Source: Candidatus Dechloromonas phosphoritropha
Lineage (GTDB): Bacteria; Pseudomonadota; Gammaproteobacteria; Burkholderiales; Rhodocyclaceae
Assembly (NCBI GenBank): GCA_016722705.1
Contig: JADKGN010000005.1
Coordinates: 372,001 to 436,000 of the forward strand
Length of the DNA: 64,000 bases
Direction: 5' to 3'
Shown: positions 1 to 7,596 of the stretch, one piece after another
How the letters are laid out: each line of letters begins with the position of its first letter
Position numbering within the stretch: the stretch's first letter is position 1
The notes under the pieces: model-generated
What the model saw: the letters and a program-made list of their open reading frames with translations, nothing else
Told to the model about the DNA's origin: nothing
The model's database searches: none
Program-made: the position numbers and the translations under genes

Positions 1-130
1 GAGCCAGACGCTCGCGCGCCCCGAGCAGGCCTTTCCGGTGGCGCGCCTCGAGCTTTTCGGCACCGCCGCCGGCCCGAACGCTCTTGCGGCGTTCGCGCAG
101 GGTCTCGAGAACTTTCGGGGAAATAGTCAT
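1..130 (-). CDS. Acyl-CoA carboxylase carboxyltransferase (beta) subunit, N-terminal fragment
   Basis: Partial gene running off the left edge; only about 43 N-terminal residues are visible. The peptide begins MTISPKVLETLRERR and continues with an AGGG turn and a RHRKGLLGARERL segment, matching the start of biotin-dependent propionyl-/methylcrotonyl-CoA carboxylase beta subunits, which typically read KGKLTARERI at this point. These enzymes move CO2 from carboxybiotin to an acyl-CoA in the cytoplasm. The ATG is at 130-128; no strong ribosome binding site is visible. The substrate (propionyl, acetyl or methylcrotonyl-CoA) cannot be decided from this fragment. Confidence 0.7.
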   Translation of the reverse strand, partial: MTISPKVLETLRERRKSVRAGGGAEKLEARHRKGLLGARERLA

Positions 131-659
131 CGATTTGCCTATAAGGAAGAGAGAAGCGCTAACCAACGCGCCGGTTGGATTGTCGGAAAAAGCCCACCAA
201 GGCTGCACCCCGGGTCGACGATGCCTTCGGATTCAGCAGCGGCAATACTAGGGTGCTTCGCCCTCGTGCGCGAAGCACCGGGAATTCCTTGCCAGCGCCG
301 CAGCGTTCGCGAGTGGAGAAGTTAGCAAACGAGGCCGGATTTACCATTGTGGAAATCCTCAATACCGGCGAGATTGCGCCCTGACAGCGGCTGACCAGGC
401 TCGGCATTTTTTTTGCGCGGGCGCTGAATTTCTCAAACGTCGCGTTCGGTCACGTGCTGGTCATTGTGTCTGCGAGCATCGTCGAAATTGAGAGAGGCGA
501 TGATTCTGGGCTGCCGCCGCCCGGATACAATACTGCGATTCAGGAAGTGGCGACGAGTCAGACGCACTGGAACCGTAATCTGGATTGGCGGTCTTAGTTG
601 GTCAATGCCAGTTTGATGCAAAAGTTCGTAGCAATTGCAAACACCCATGGGAGAAAGCA
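131..659. other. Intergenic stretch without a convincing gene
   Basis: About 530 bases between the carboxylase start and a small membrane ORF. Short open frames exist on both strands, but none has a recognisable domain, a convincing ribosome binding site or coding character. A run of eight T lies near 411-418 but I could not pair a strong stem with it. The carboxylase promoter is presumably here; no confident -35/-10 pair was found. Confidence 0.4.
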
Positions 660-818
660 ATGCCCCTTCAGTTGGTCGCAGGTTCTGGCTGGCCGTTGTT
701 TGCCTTGCTCGCCTTTGCTCTGGCGCTTGTTTTCGTTTTCTTCCTGGTCATCCGTCAGAACCGGAAGGACTTCGAGGACGTCGAAGCCTGGCTGGCCAAA
801 GAAAAGCGGAATTTCTAG
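660..818 (+). CDS. Small single-pass membrane protein (52 aa), unknown function
   Basis: A short ORF starting at ATG 660, eight bases after a GGGAGAAAG-like ribosome binding site. The peptide is MPLQLVAGSGW, then about 22 hydrophobic residues rich in Leu, Ala, Phe and Val, then a charged cytoplasmic-type tail (RQNRKDFEDVEAWLAKEK). It would be a one-span inner-membrane peptide. Its last four bases overlap tail to tail with the end of frdD on the other strand. No family recognised. An alternative upstream start at 585 lacks a good ribosome binding site. The hydrophobic-then-charged layout and the ribosome binding site argue that it is real. Confidence 0.55.
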   Translation: MPLQLVAGSGWPLFALLAFALALVFVFFLVIRQNRKDFEDVEAWLAKEKRNF

Positions 819-1183
819 AAGCCGACCACCAGCAGGGCGTAGGCGGCGATTACCGTCGCGACCATGGCCAGACCGTAGCAGAGCAGCTTGGCGCCGGTGC
901 CGGCGTGGATGCCGATGTCGTGCAGGCTATGGAAGATGCGGTGCGCCGCGTGCCACAGGAAGAGCGCGATGACCGCAAAAATGAAGCCCTTGCCGATCCA
1001 GTTCTGGGCAAACGCGAGCATCTTTGGGTAGCTCATCGTGTCCGCCGGCAGCAGCAGTCCGAGCGGAACGGCAATGCCGGTGATGAAGACCAGCATCGGG
1101 CCGAGCAGTGCTGACAACATACCGCCAGCCCCGAAAAGTGCCCAGAATATCGGTGCGTTGGAACGTTTGAGTTCGCGTTTCAT
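815..1183 (-). CDS. frdD: Fumarate reductase membrane anchor subunit D
   Basis: 122 aa, close to the 119 aa of E. coli FrdD and collinear with it: KRSNAPIFWALFGAGGM near the N-terminus, the LAFAQNWIGK segment, then HRIFHSLHDIGIH. It is predicted to have three membrane helices and, with FrdC, to anchor FrdAB to the inner membrane and bind the quinol. It is the last gene of the leftward rquA-frdABCD run; its ATG overlaps the frdC stop by four bases (1180-1183), so translation is probably coupled. Membership of the quinol:fumarate reductase type with two small anchors (rather than SdhCD) is clear from the similarity of both anchors to FrdC and FrdD. Confidence 0.93.
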   Translation of the reverse strand: MKRELKRSNAPIFWALFGAGGMLSALLGPMLVFITGIAVPLGLLLPADTMSYPKMLAFAQNWIGKGFIFAVIALFLWHAAHRIFHSLHDIGIHAGTGAKLLCYGLAMVATVIAAYALLVVGF

Positions 1184-1578
1184 CGTGCTATCCCCCAGAC
1201 TAGAGAAAACAGCGCCAGGCTGGCCGCTACCGCCACGGCAAGTCCGCCGCCGGTGATTGCGCCAGCCGAAAGCCGCTTGCCACCAACAATGACTGGCGGC
1301 ATCGTGCGTGGCATGATCTTGAACCAGGTGTAGGTGTGATAACTGATGGCGAACAGGGCCAGCACGTGGAAGCCGATATACCAGGGATTCTTCAGCACGG
1401 TTAACCAGTGACTCCAGGCGGCTTCACCCTGTGCCAGGCGAACCAGTCCTGTCAGCAGGATCGCGGCGTAGGCGGCGACGAAGAGGGCTGTTCCTTCGTG
1501 GATCATGTATTCGACGAAAAAAGGATTCTTCCGCCACCAGCCATCCATCGAGCGAACATAGGGACGACGCTTGTTCAC
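1180..1578 (-). CDS. frdC: Fumarate reductase membrane anchor subunit C
   Basis: 132 aa with a GTG start at 1578. This start is chosen because GGGAGGTG lies just upstream, the resulting MNKRRPYVRSMDGWW opening aligns with E. coli FrdC (KRKPYVRPMTSTWW), and the length matches the family's 131 aa. An upstream in-frame ATG at 1680 would add about 34 residues of poor-quality sequence lying inside frdB. Three hydrophobic helices are visible, with HTYTWFKIMPRTMP between helices two and three as in FrdC. The start overlaps the frdB stop by four bases (GTGA), indicating coupled translation. Confidence 0.93.
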   Translation of the reverse strand: MNKRRPYVRSMDGWWRKNPFFVEYMIHEGTALFVAAYAAILLTGLVRLAQGEAAWSHWLTVLKNPWYIGFHVLALFAISYHTYTWFKIMPRTMPPVIVGGKRLSAGAITGGGLAVAVAASLALFSLVWGIAR

Positions 1579-2330
1579 TTTGCACCTCCCTTCGGAGCAA
1601 GGAAACGCAGAAAATAGTCCATGGCACTGTTGGTCTTGTTCTGATTGACCGCATTGGCCGGATCGACATGCTTCGGGCAAACCTCGGAACAGTAACCGAC
1701 CGCCGTACAGTTGAATACGCCCTCTTCGGAATTGACCAGTTCCATGCGTTCAGCCTTGCCGCCGTCGCGCGAGTCGATGTTATAGCGGTGCAGCAGGGCC
1801 ATTGCCGCCGGTCCGATAAAGTCTTGGTTGAGGCCGAACTGCGGACAGGCGGCGTAACACAGCATGCAGTTGATGCACGAACTGAACTGCTCATAGGCGT
1901 TGAGCTGTGCCGGCGTCTGCAGGTATTCGCCCTGCGCCAGCGGGCGTGCTTCCTTCGGGATGATGTAGGGCTGAATGCTCTCGAGTTTCTCCATGAAGCC
2001 TTCCATGTTGATCACGAGGTCGCGCTCGATCGGGAAATGCGCCAGTGCCTCGACCCGCACCCGTCCGGGATAATAGTCGCGCAGGAAGGTCTGGCAGGAC
2101 AGGTTCGGTATGCCGTTGATCATCATGCCGCAACTGCCGCAAATGGCCATCCGGCACGACCAGCGGAAGCTCAAAGAACCGTCGAGGTAGTCCTTGATGT
2201 ACTGCACTCCCTGCAATACCGACATGTCGTCGGTGAACGGCACATCGAAAACCTGCTGGTGTGGCTCCGTGTCTGTCTCCGGGTTATAGCGCAGGACCTC
2301 GATTTCGATTGTCTTCTGTTGTTCAGACAT
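1575..2330 (-). CDS. frdB: Fumarate reductase iron-sulfur subunit B
   Basis: 251 aa. It carries the three Fe-S clusters that pass electrons from quinol to the flavoprotein. Cys59, Cys64, Cys67 and Cys79 form the [2Fe-2S] site (RMAICGSCG). The C-terminal half has CINCMLCYAACP (152-163) and CTAVGYCSEVCP (208-219) for the [4Fe-4S] and [3Fe-4S] clusters. The ATG at 2330 overlaps the end of frdA by eight bases. A longer open frame reaching 2642 is a shadow inside frdA: family members start at this position. All cluster ligands expected for an active FrdB are present. Confidence 0.96.
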   Translation of the reverse strand: MSEQQKTIEIEVLRYNPETDTEPHQQVFDVPFTDDMSVLQGVQYIKDYLDGSLSFRWSCRMAICGSCGMMINGIPNLSCQTFLRDYYPGRVRVEALAHFPIERDLVINMEGFMEKLESIQPYIIPKEARPLAQGEYLQTPAQLNAYEQFSSCINCMLCYAACPQFGLNQDFIGPAAMALLHRYNIDSRDGGKAERMELVNSEEGVFNCTAVGYCSEVCPKHVDPANAVNQNKTNSAMDYFLRFLAPKGGAK

Positions 2331-4110
2331 GGGAGGCCTTCCTTTCCTGCTCGGCCTTTTCGCCGGCCGCACCGTAGGCGCGGGTGGCCGGCTGCGACTT
2401 GGTGATCTTGACCGGACCGTAATCGATGCGTGGCGTTCCGCCCGCGACATAATGCGCCTGTGAGTGTTTGAGGAAGTTGACGTCGTCGCGCTGCTCGAAA
2501 CCGTCGAGGCGCTGGTGGGCGCCACGTGACTCGCGCCGCTGCAGCGCCGAATGAGCCATCGACTGGGCGACGTCGAGCTGATATCCCAGTTCGATCGCGA
2601 GCAGCAACTCGGTATTCCAGACCCCTGACTTGTCCTCGACATTCACGTTTCGGAAACGGTCCTTGAGTTCGTCCAGTTTGTCGCAAGTCTGTTGCATCGT
2701 TTCGGCCAGGCGATAGATACCGCACCCGTCCTCCATGGTCTGCGCCATCTCCTTGCGCAGCGTGGCGATCCGTTCGGTCCCCCCGGTCTTCTGTTTCAGT
2801 CCGAGAACCCGCTGTTCGACCGCCTGCGCCTGCTTCTGCAGACTGGCTGAGTTTCCCGGGGCCACAGACTTCGCAAAGCGTGCAGCTTCGACCCCGGCAA
2901 CCTTGCCGAACACCAGCAGTTCGGACAGCGAGTTGGAACCGAGCCGGTTAGCACCGTGAATGCCGACGCTGGAACATTCTCCCGCTGCATAAAGACCCGC
3001 TAGCGGTGAAGCGCAGAGGCCGTCGACAAGGATGCCGCCCATCGTGTAATGAACCGCCGGCCGCACCGGAATCGGTGCGTGTGCCGGGTCGACACCAAGA
3101 TACTGTTCGGCGAGTTCGTAGATCTGCGGCAGGCGTTCGCGCAGCTTGGCTTCGCCGAGATGGCGCAGGTCGAGATGCACGACCGATCCGTGCGGGCCCT
3201 CGATGGTCCGCCCTTTCTGTTGTTCGTACCAGAAAGCCTGGCTGAGCCGGTCGCGCGGCCCGAGTTCCATTGCCTTGTTGCGTGGCGTCGGTTCCGCCGG
3301 CCCGAGACCGTAGTCCTGCAGATAGCGATAGCCATCCTTGTTCAGGAGGAAGCCCCCCTCACCGCGGCAGGCTTCGGTGAACAACAGGCCGGTGCCGGGC
3401 ATGCAGGTCGGATGATACTGGACGAACTCCATGTCGCGCAGCGGCACACCGTGACGGAAGGCGAGGGCCATGCCGTCGCCGGTCACCACGCCGCCGTTGG
3501 TGTTCTCGCGGAATACCCGGCCGGCCCCGCCGGTGGCGATGATGACCGATCGTGCCTCGATCAGCGTGAATTCTCCGGAGGCGATCTCGATGGTGACGAC
3601 CCCCTGGACGCGACCATCCTCGACCACGAGGTCGACGCAGAAATGTTCATCGAAGCGCTTGATCGAAGGGTACTTGATCGACGTCTGGAACAGCGTGTGC
3701 AACATGTGAAAGCCGGTCTTGTCGGCGGCGAACCAAGTGCGCTCGATCTTCATCCCGCCAAAGGCGCGCACGTTTACGTGGCCATCCTCCTTGCGGCTCC
3801 ACGGGCAGCCCCAGTGTTCGAGTTGGGTCAACTCCTCGGTGCATTGGGCCACGAAGTAGTCGACCACGTCCTGTTCGCACAGCCAGTCGCCGCCGCCCAC
3901 CGTGTCGTTGAAGTGATACTCGAGGCTGTCGGTCGGCAACTTCACGCCAGCCGCGCCACCTTCGGCGGCGACGGTATGGCTGCGCATCGGATAGACCTTC
4001 GAGACCAGCGCGATTTTCAGTGCCGGATCAGACTCTGCTACCGCTATCGCAGCGCGCAGTCCTGCGCCTCCACCACCGACAATCACCACATCTGCCTTGA
4101 ATGTTTCCAC
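2323..4110 (-). CDS. frdA: Fumarate reductase flavoprotein subunit A
   Basis: 595 aa, collinear with E. coli FrdA (602 aa). The N-terminal dinucleotide-binding GGGGAGLRAA is followed by RSHTVAAEGG, where the His (about residue 45) carries covalent FAD. GGMKIERTWFAADKTGF and HPTCMPGTGLLFTEACRGEG belong to the substrate site, and HGANRLGSNSL to the C-terminal FAD fold. I place the start at GTG 4110, directly after GGAAGGAGGAAG and matching METFQAD-type family starts. The upstream in-frame GTG at 4134 would put that ribosome binding site inside the gene. It reduces fumarate to succinate; next to rquA, rhodoquinol is the probable electron donor. Confidence 0.95.
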   Translation of the reverse strand: METFKADVVIVGGGGAGLRAAIAVAESDPALKIALVSKVYPMRSHTVAAEGGAAGVKLPTDSLEYHFNDTVGGGDWLCEQDVVDYFVAQCTEELTQLEHWGCPWSRKEDGHVNVRAFGGMKIERTWFAADKTGFHMLHTLFQTSIKYPSIKRFDEHFCVDLVVEDGRVQGVVTIEIASGEFTLIEARSVIIATGGAGRVFRENTNGGVVTGDGMALAFRHGVPLRDMEFVQYHPTCMPGTGLLFTEACRGEGGFLLNKDGYRYLQDYGLGPAEPTPRNKAMELGPRDRLSQAFWYEQQKGRTIEGPHGSVVHLDLRHLGEAKLRERLPQIYELAEQYLGVDPAHAPIPVRPAVHYTMGGILVDGLCASPLAGLYAAGECSSVGIHGANRLGSNSLSELLVFGKVAGVEAARFAKSVAPGNSASLQKQAQAVEQRVLGLKQKTGGTERIATLRKEMAQTMEDGCGIYRLAETMQQTCDKLDELKDRFRNVNVEDKSGVWNTELLLAIELGYQLDVAQSMAHSALQRRESRGAHQRLDGFEQRDDVNFLKHSQAHYVAGGTPRIDYGPVKITKSQPATRAYGAAGEKAEQERKASHV

Positions 4111-4193
4111 ACTTCCTCCTTCCGTGTCAGACACTGTTAGCCACGATCAACGTCCAAGAACGCCTGGCAGGAATCAACCCACTGGCCGGCCGG

Positions 4194-4958
4194 TCAATTG
4201 CTCGCCGGGACACCGACTTTCTCCTCTTCGGCAACTTTCAGTGTCAGCATCTGATACATGCCGCCGAAGAAACGCTGATCGCTGACTGTGGCAAAGCCGT
4301 TGGATTTTGGCAACCAGGCGCTAATTTCCTCTGTGAACAAGTCGCGGGCGAACGGCTCAAGGCGGTCCAGAACCGGCATCCAGAAATAGCGCAGCGGATT
4401 CAGGCGGCTCGCCGGTGCGTAATCGACGATGGTCAGCGTGCCGCCGGGACGGATCACCCGCAGCGCTTCCGCTAGGGTTTTCTCGCGCACGGCTTGCGGC
4501 TGTTCATGGAGCAGAAAGAACAGCAATGCCCGGTCGAAGCTCGCGTCGGCAAAACCGAGCGCCGCGGAGTCCATGCAATGCAGCTTGATCGGCAGATCCT
4601 GGGGCAGCTTGCCCGACAGATTCTCCAACTGGATCGGCAGGATATCGACGACCTCGAGCAGGCCATCCGGCGCCACGCGCTCCGCCAGTCGCGGGGTCAG
4701 ATCCCCGTAGGCACAGGCGATCTGCAGGGTGCGCCCCATCAGGTTGTGGCCGTAATCGTTGAGCACCGCATTGCACAGGCGTTTGTAGTTGCCCCAGAGA
4801 ATCAGGTTAACCAGCCACTGTCGCTCGAAGACGGTTACCGCATGCGGATGGATGTAGGCCCACCAGTAGTTCGCCTGCAGGTAGTGAGGTACGTCGGGGA
4901 GAGTCTTCGCAACGGTAGCGCAAGAGGCGGCAACTGTTTGATCGTAGCTGTTTTTCAT
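4194..4958 (-). CDS. rquA: Rhodoquinone biosynthesis protein RquA
   Basis: 254 aa, methyltransferase-like fold. The region YWWAYIHPHAVTVFERQWLV (31-50) followed by NLILWGNYKRL is the RquA family signature. The usual glycine-rich SAM motif is replaced by LQIACAYGDLTPRLA (78-92), with VVDILPIQ (103-110) after it, as known for RquA. From published work, RquA converts ubiquinone to rhodoquinone by swapping a methoxy for an amino group, using SAM as amino donor. It lies 83 bases upstream of frdA on the same strand, so the operon would make both the low-potential quinone and the enzyme that uses it. The ATG at 4958 is the first methionine in a sensible place; its ribosome binding site is weak. Confidence 0.88.
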   Translation of the reverse strand: MKNSYDQTVAASCATVAKTLPDVPHYLQANYWWAYIHPHAVTVFERQWLVNLILWGNYKRLCNAVLNDYGHNLMGRTLQIACAYGDLTPRLAERVAPDGLLEVVDILPIQLENLSGKLPQDLPIKLHCMDSAALGFADASFDRALLFFLLHEQPQAVREKTLAEALRVIRPGGTLTIVDYAPASRLNPLRYFWMPVLDRLEPFARDLFTEEISAWLPKSNGFATVSDQRFFGGMYQMLTLKVAEEEKVGVPASN

Positions 4959-5219
4959 TTTGCGGATGCCATCAAATGCTTTCGATACAAGTCCGGGAAA
5001 AGTGATCAAGCCGGCCGGACGCCAATGCGATGAACCGGTGCCGGCTGGCGAAGCCCCCGCTTCCGAGTCCGGCACATTAGCCCCTCAGCCCCTGCCGGCC
5101 AACCCGTGGTGAAGCCCACCAGTAACCATCGGGCCGTACCGTAACCGATCACCGGGTTGAACGCAACAGGATGGTGAGCCCGTGGAGCGAACAAGTAATC
5201 TGTCCCGAGCAGTAGCGAA
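4959..5219. other. Region upstream of rquA
   Basis: Holds the presumed promoter of the leftward rquA-frdABCD operon. Short frames on the minus strand here have no start signal or recognisable content. No FNR-like box or convincing sigma-70 hexamers were identified by eye. Confidence 0.35.
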
Positions 5220-5385
5220 TGCTCTGTCCTGTTTCAGTTCTTCTTCGAGGAGGTGGCGAATGAAGCGGACGGACTTGTTACAGGAGGAAGATGCGATTTT
5301 AAGAAGTGTCTGCCCGAACAGACGTGGGATCAGATCGTGACCATGGACGATGCGACCGACGAGCACTACGCGATGTTCCCTGCGG
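5220..5385 (+). pseudogene. Transposase remnant (ISNCY-like integrase core), highly degraded
   Basis: A short stretch reads FFFEEVANEADGL and then LPEQTWDQIVTMDDATDEHY. The MDDATDEHY part resembles the start of the DDE/integrase core (VTMDDATSEHYSMFF) of ISNCY-family transposases. The similarity ends abruptly after about 50 codons, and neither termini nor the rest of the gene are visible. It is treated as a decayed fragment lying between rquA and rimP. Confidence 0.4.
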
Positions 5386-5533
5386 CGCCGCGGCCTGCGC
5401 CTGCGCCTGGGCCTGGAAGGCAGGCACGGCAAGGGCCACGGAATTGCCGCCATCAAGGCACTGCTGGACAAGCTGACGCTAAAGGGCTCACTCCGAGGCA
5501 AATACGGTTGCCCTGTAAAGTCTGCCGGATTGA

Positions 5534-5562
5534 TTTACCGGAATCAACAAACTCGTTATAAT
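5534..5562 (+). promoter_or_regulatory. Sigma-70 promoter of the rimP-nusA-infB operon
   Basis: TTTACC (5534-5539) and a perfect TATAAT (5557-5562), separated by 17 bases. They lie about 80 bases upstream of rimP and in the right orientation, making this the best promoter in the window. Confidence 0.65.
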
Positions 5563-5612
5563 TCACCGGTTTTTCCCTCCCGCCATTTCCGACGGGGCAT
5601 CTTTTCCGTGAG

Positions 5613-5638
5613 ATGGGCGTTTCGCCCATTTTTTATTT
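5613..5638 (+). terminator. Hairpin plus T-run in the rimP leader (possible attenuator)
   Basis: ATGGGCG (5613-5619), a TTT loop, CGCCCAT (5623-5629), then TTTTTTATTT. This has the form of an intrinsic terminator but sits between the strong promoter and the first codon of rimP, ending at or next to the GTG/ATG start. It could attenuate the operon or occlude the rimP start. The stem is only 7 bp, so strength is uncertain. Confidence 0.5.
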
Positions 5639-5644
5639 GTGGCT

Positions 5645-6085
5645 ATGGATTTAAACGCACTGCTTGAAATGACCGTTGTCGGTCTCGGTTATGAACTCGT
5701 CGATGTCGAGATGTCGCCCCGTGGCCGGACCATTCGCGTCTTCATCGACCTGCCGGGCAAGGAGAGCGGGGTCGATGTTGATGATTGCGCGCGCGTCTCC
5801 AATCAGCTTTCGCGCCTGCTGGATGTGGAGAATGTCGATTACGACCGTCTGGAAATATCGTCGCCGGGTCTTGATCGCGTGGTCAAGAAGCCCGAGGATT
5901 TCGAGCGCTTTGTCGGGCACGACATTCAGATCAAGCTGCGTATCCCCCAGGGCGGCCGCCGCAACTTCCAGGGAGAACTGACTGGTCTTACCGACGGCAA
6001 GGTTGGTCTGCGTCTGGAGAAGGATGCTGTGGAACTCGAATTCAATAATATCGACAGGGCACGTCTGGTGCCGCGATTCGACTGA
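5645..6085 (+). CDS. rimP: Ribosome maturation factor RimP
   Basis: 146 aa from ATG 5645 (GTG at 5639 would add two residues). It is needed for 30S subunit assembly. Family features: LGYELVDVEMSPRGRTIRVFID near the N-terminus (here about residues 13-34), then VDVDDCARVSNQLSRLLD and the LEISSPGLDRVVK motif, which is diagnostic. The C-terminal SH3-like half ends RARLVPRFD. It is the first gene of rimP-nusA-infB-rbfA-truB, the usual proteobacterial order, 21 bases ahead of nusA. No clear ribosome binding site precedes the start because the leader hairpin occupies that position. Confidence 0.95.
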   Translation: MDLNALLEMTVVGLGYELVDVEMSPRGRTIRVFIDLPGKESGVDVDDCARVSNQLSRLLDVENVDYDRLEISSPGLDRVVKKPEDFERFVGHDIQIKLRIPQGGRRNFQGELTGLTDGKVGLRLEKDAVELEFNNIDRARLVPRFD

Positions 6086-6106
6086 AGGACTAGGAGGTTT
6101 TAGCCC

Positions 6107-7579
6107 ATGAGCCGTGAAATTTTGCTGCTGGTCGATGCACTGGCTCGCGAGAAGAACGTCGGCAAGGAAATCGTTTTTGGCGCCCTTGAACTGGCGCTGG
6201 CTTCGGCGACCAAGAAGCGCATCCATGATGATGCGGATGTGCGGGTTTCTATCGACCGTGAAACCGGCAACTACGAGTCCTTCCGTCGCTGGCAGGTTGT
6301 CCTCGATGACGAGTACGTCAACGAATACCTCGAGGTGCCGTTTTCCGAGGCGCGCAAGGACGATCCGGAAATCGAGGCCGGCGACTCGCTCGAGGAGCCT
6401 CTCGAGCCTATCGACTTTGGTCGCATCGGCGCGCAGGCGGCCAAACAGGTCATCCTGCAGAAGATTCGCGACGCCGAGCGCGAGCAGATTCTGGCCGACT
6501 TCCTCGAACGCGGCGAGCATATCGTCTATGGCACCATCAAGCGCATGGAGCGGGGTAGCGCGATCATCGAAGCGGGCAAGATCGAGGCGGTGCTGCCGCG
6601 TGACCAGATGATCCCCAAGGAAAACCTGCGTATCGGCGATCGCGTCCGCGCCTATCTGTTACGTATCGACCGCAATGCGCGCGGACCTCAGATCATCCTG
6701 TCGCGAACCGCGCCGGAATTTGTCATCAAGCTGTTCGACCTGGAGGTGCCGGAGATCTCCGACGGCCTCATGGAACTCAAGGCCTGCGCCCGCGATCCCG
6801 GCTTACGCGCCAAGATCGCCGTCAAGTCCAACGACCCGCGCGTTGACCCGATTGGCACCTGCGTCGGCTTGCGCGGTTCGCGCGTCACCGCGGTGCGCAA
6901 CGAAATTGGAGGCGAGAACATCGATATCGTGCTGTGGTCGGCGGACCCGGCACAGTTTGTCGTCGGCGCGTTGTCGCCGGCGGAGGTTTCGTCGATCGTC
7001 GTCGATGAAGAAAAGCATGCCATGGATGTCGTGGTCGACGAGGATAACCTCGCCATCGCGATTGGCCGCAACGGCCAGAACGTTCGCCTGGCCTCGGAAC
7101 TGACCGGCTGGACGATCAACCTGATGACTCAGGATGAGTCGGTCAAGCGCTCGGAAGCCGAATACGCGGTCACCCGCGTCACCTTTATGGAAAAGTTGGA
7201 CATTGACGAGGAACTGTCTGATCTGCTGATCGGAGAGGGCTTCTCGACGCTCGAGGAGGTCGCTTACGTTCCGCTCGCCGAAATGCTGGAGATCGATGGG
7301 CTGGATGAAGACATCGTCAATGAGCTGCGCAACCGGGCGCGCAATGTCCTGCTGACTGAGGCCATCGTGAACGAGGAGCAGTTCGAAGGCGTGGCCGACG
7401 ACCTGTTGACGCTCGAGGGCATGTCCAGGGAACTGGCGGCCAAGCTGGCCGGCAAAGGGATCAAGAGTCGCGATGAACTCGCCGAGCTGGCGGTCGATGA
7501 ACTTGTTGAAATGACCGGCATCGACGAACAGCGTGCCAAGGAAATCATTTTGAAGGCGCGTGCTCACTGGTTTGAGTGA
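6107..7579 (+). CDS. nusA: Transcription termination/antitermination factor NusA
   Basis: 490 aa, normal family length. Order of domains: N-terminal RNA-polymerase-binding domain (MSREILLLVDALAREKNV), S1 domain (around YGTIKRMERGSAII), two KH domains (DPIGTCVGLRGSRV and AIGRNGQNVRLASELTGW), then two acidic helix-hairpin repeats (IGEGFSTLEEVAYVP and LEGMSRELAAKLAGKGI) as in other proteobacterial NusA. It binds RNA polymerase and nascent RNA to modulate pausing, termination and rRNA antitermination. An AGGAGG element sits just upstream of the ATG. Confidence 0.97.
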   Translation: MSREILLLVDALAREKNVGKEIVFGALELALASATKKRIHDDADVRVSIDRETGNYESFRRWQVVLDDEYVNEYLEVPFSEARKDDPEIEAGDSLEEPLEPIDFGRIGAQAAKQVILQKIRDAEREQILADFLERGEHIVYGTIKRMERGSAIIEAGKIEAVLPRDQMIPKENLRIGDRVRAYLLRIDRNARGPQIILSRTAPEFVIKLFDLEVPEISDGLMELKACARDPGLRAKIAVKSNDPRVDPIGTCVGLRGSRVTAVRNEIGGENIDIVLWSADPAQFVVGALSPAEVSSIVVDEEKHAMDVVVDEDNLAIAIGRNGQNVRLASELTGWTINLMTQDESVKRSEAEYAVTRVTFMEKLDIDEELSDLLIGEGFSTLEEVAYVPLAEMLEIDGLDEDIVNELRNRARNVLLTEAIVNEEQFEGVADDLLTLEGMSRELAAKLAGKGIKSRDELAELAVDELVEMTGIDEQRAKEIILKARAHWFE

Positions 7580-7596
7580 GCGGGAGGGTAGCAAGC

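Noticed and set aside
1431..2405. Plus-strand open frame of 324 codons across frdB/frdC
   Set aside because: Antisense of two well-supported genes.
4111..4134. Longer start of frdA at GTG 4134
   Set aside because: The ribosome binding site GGAAGGAGGAAG would lie inside the gene, and family alignment favours GTG 4110.
5006..5194. Minus-strand frame of 62 codons upstream of rquA
   Set aside because: No start signal and no similarity; probably non-coding.
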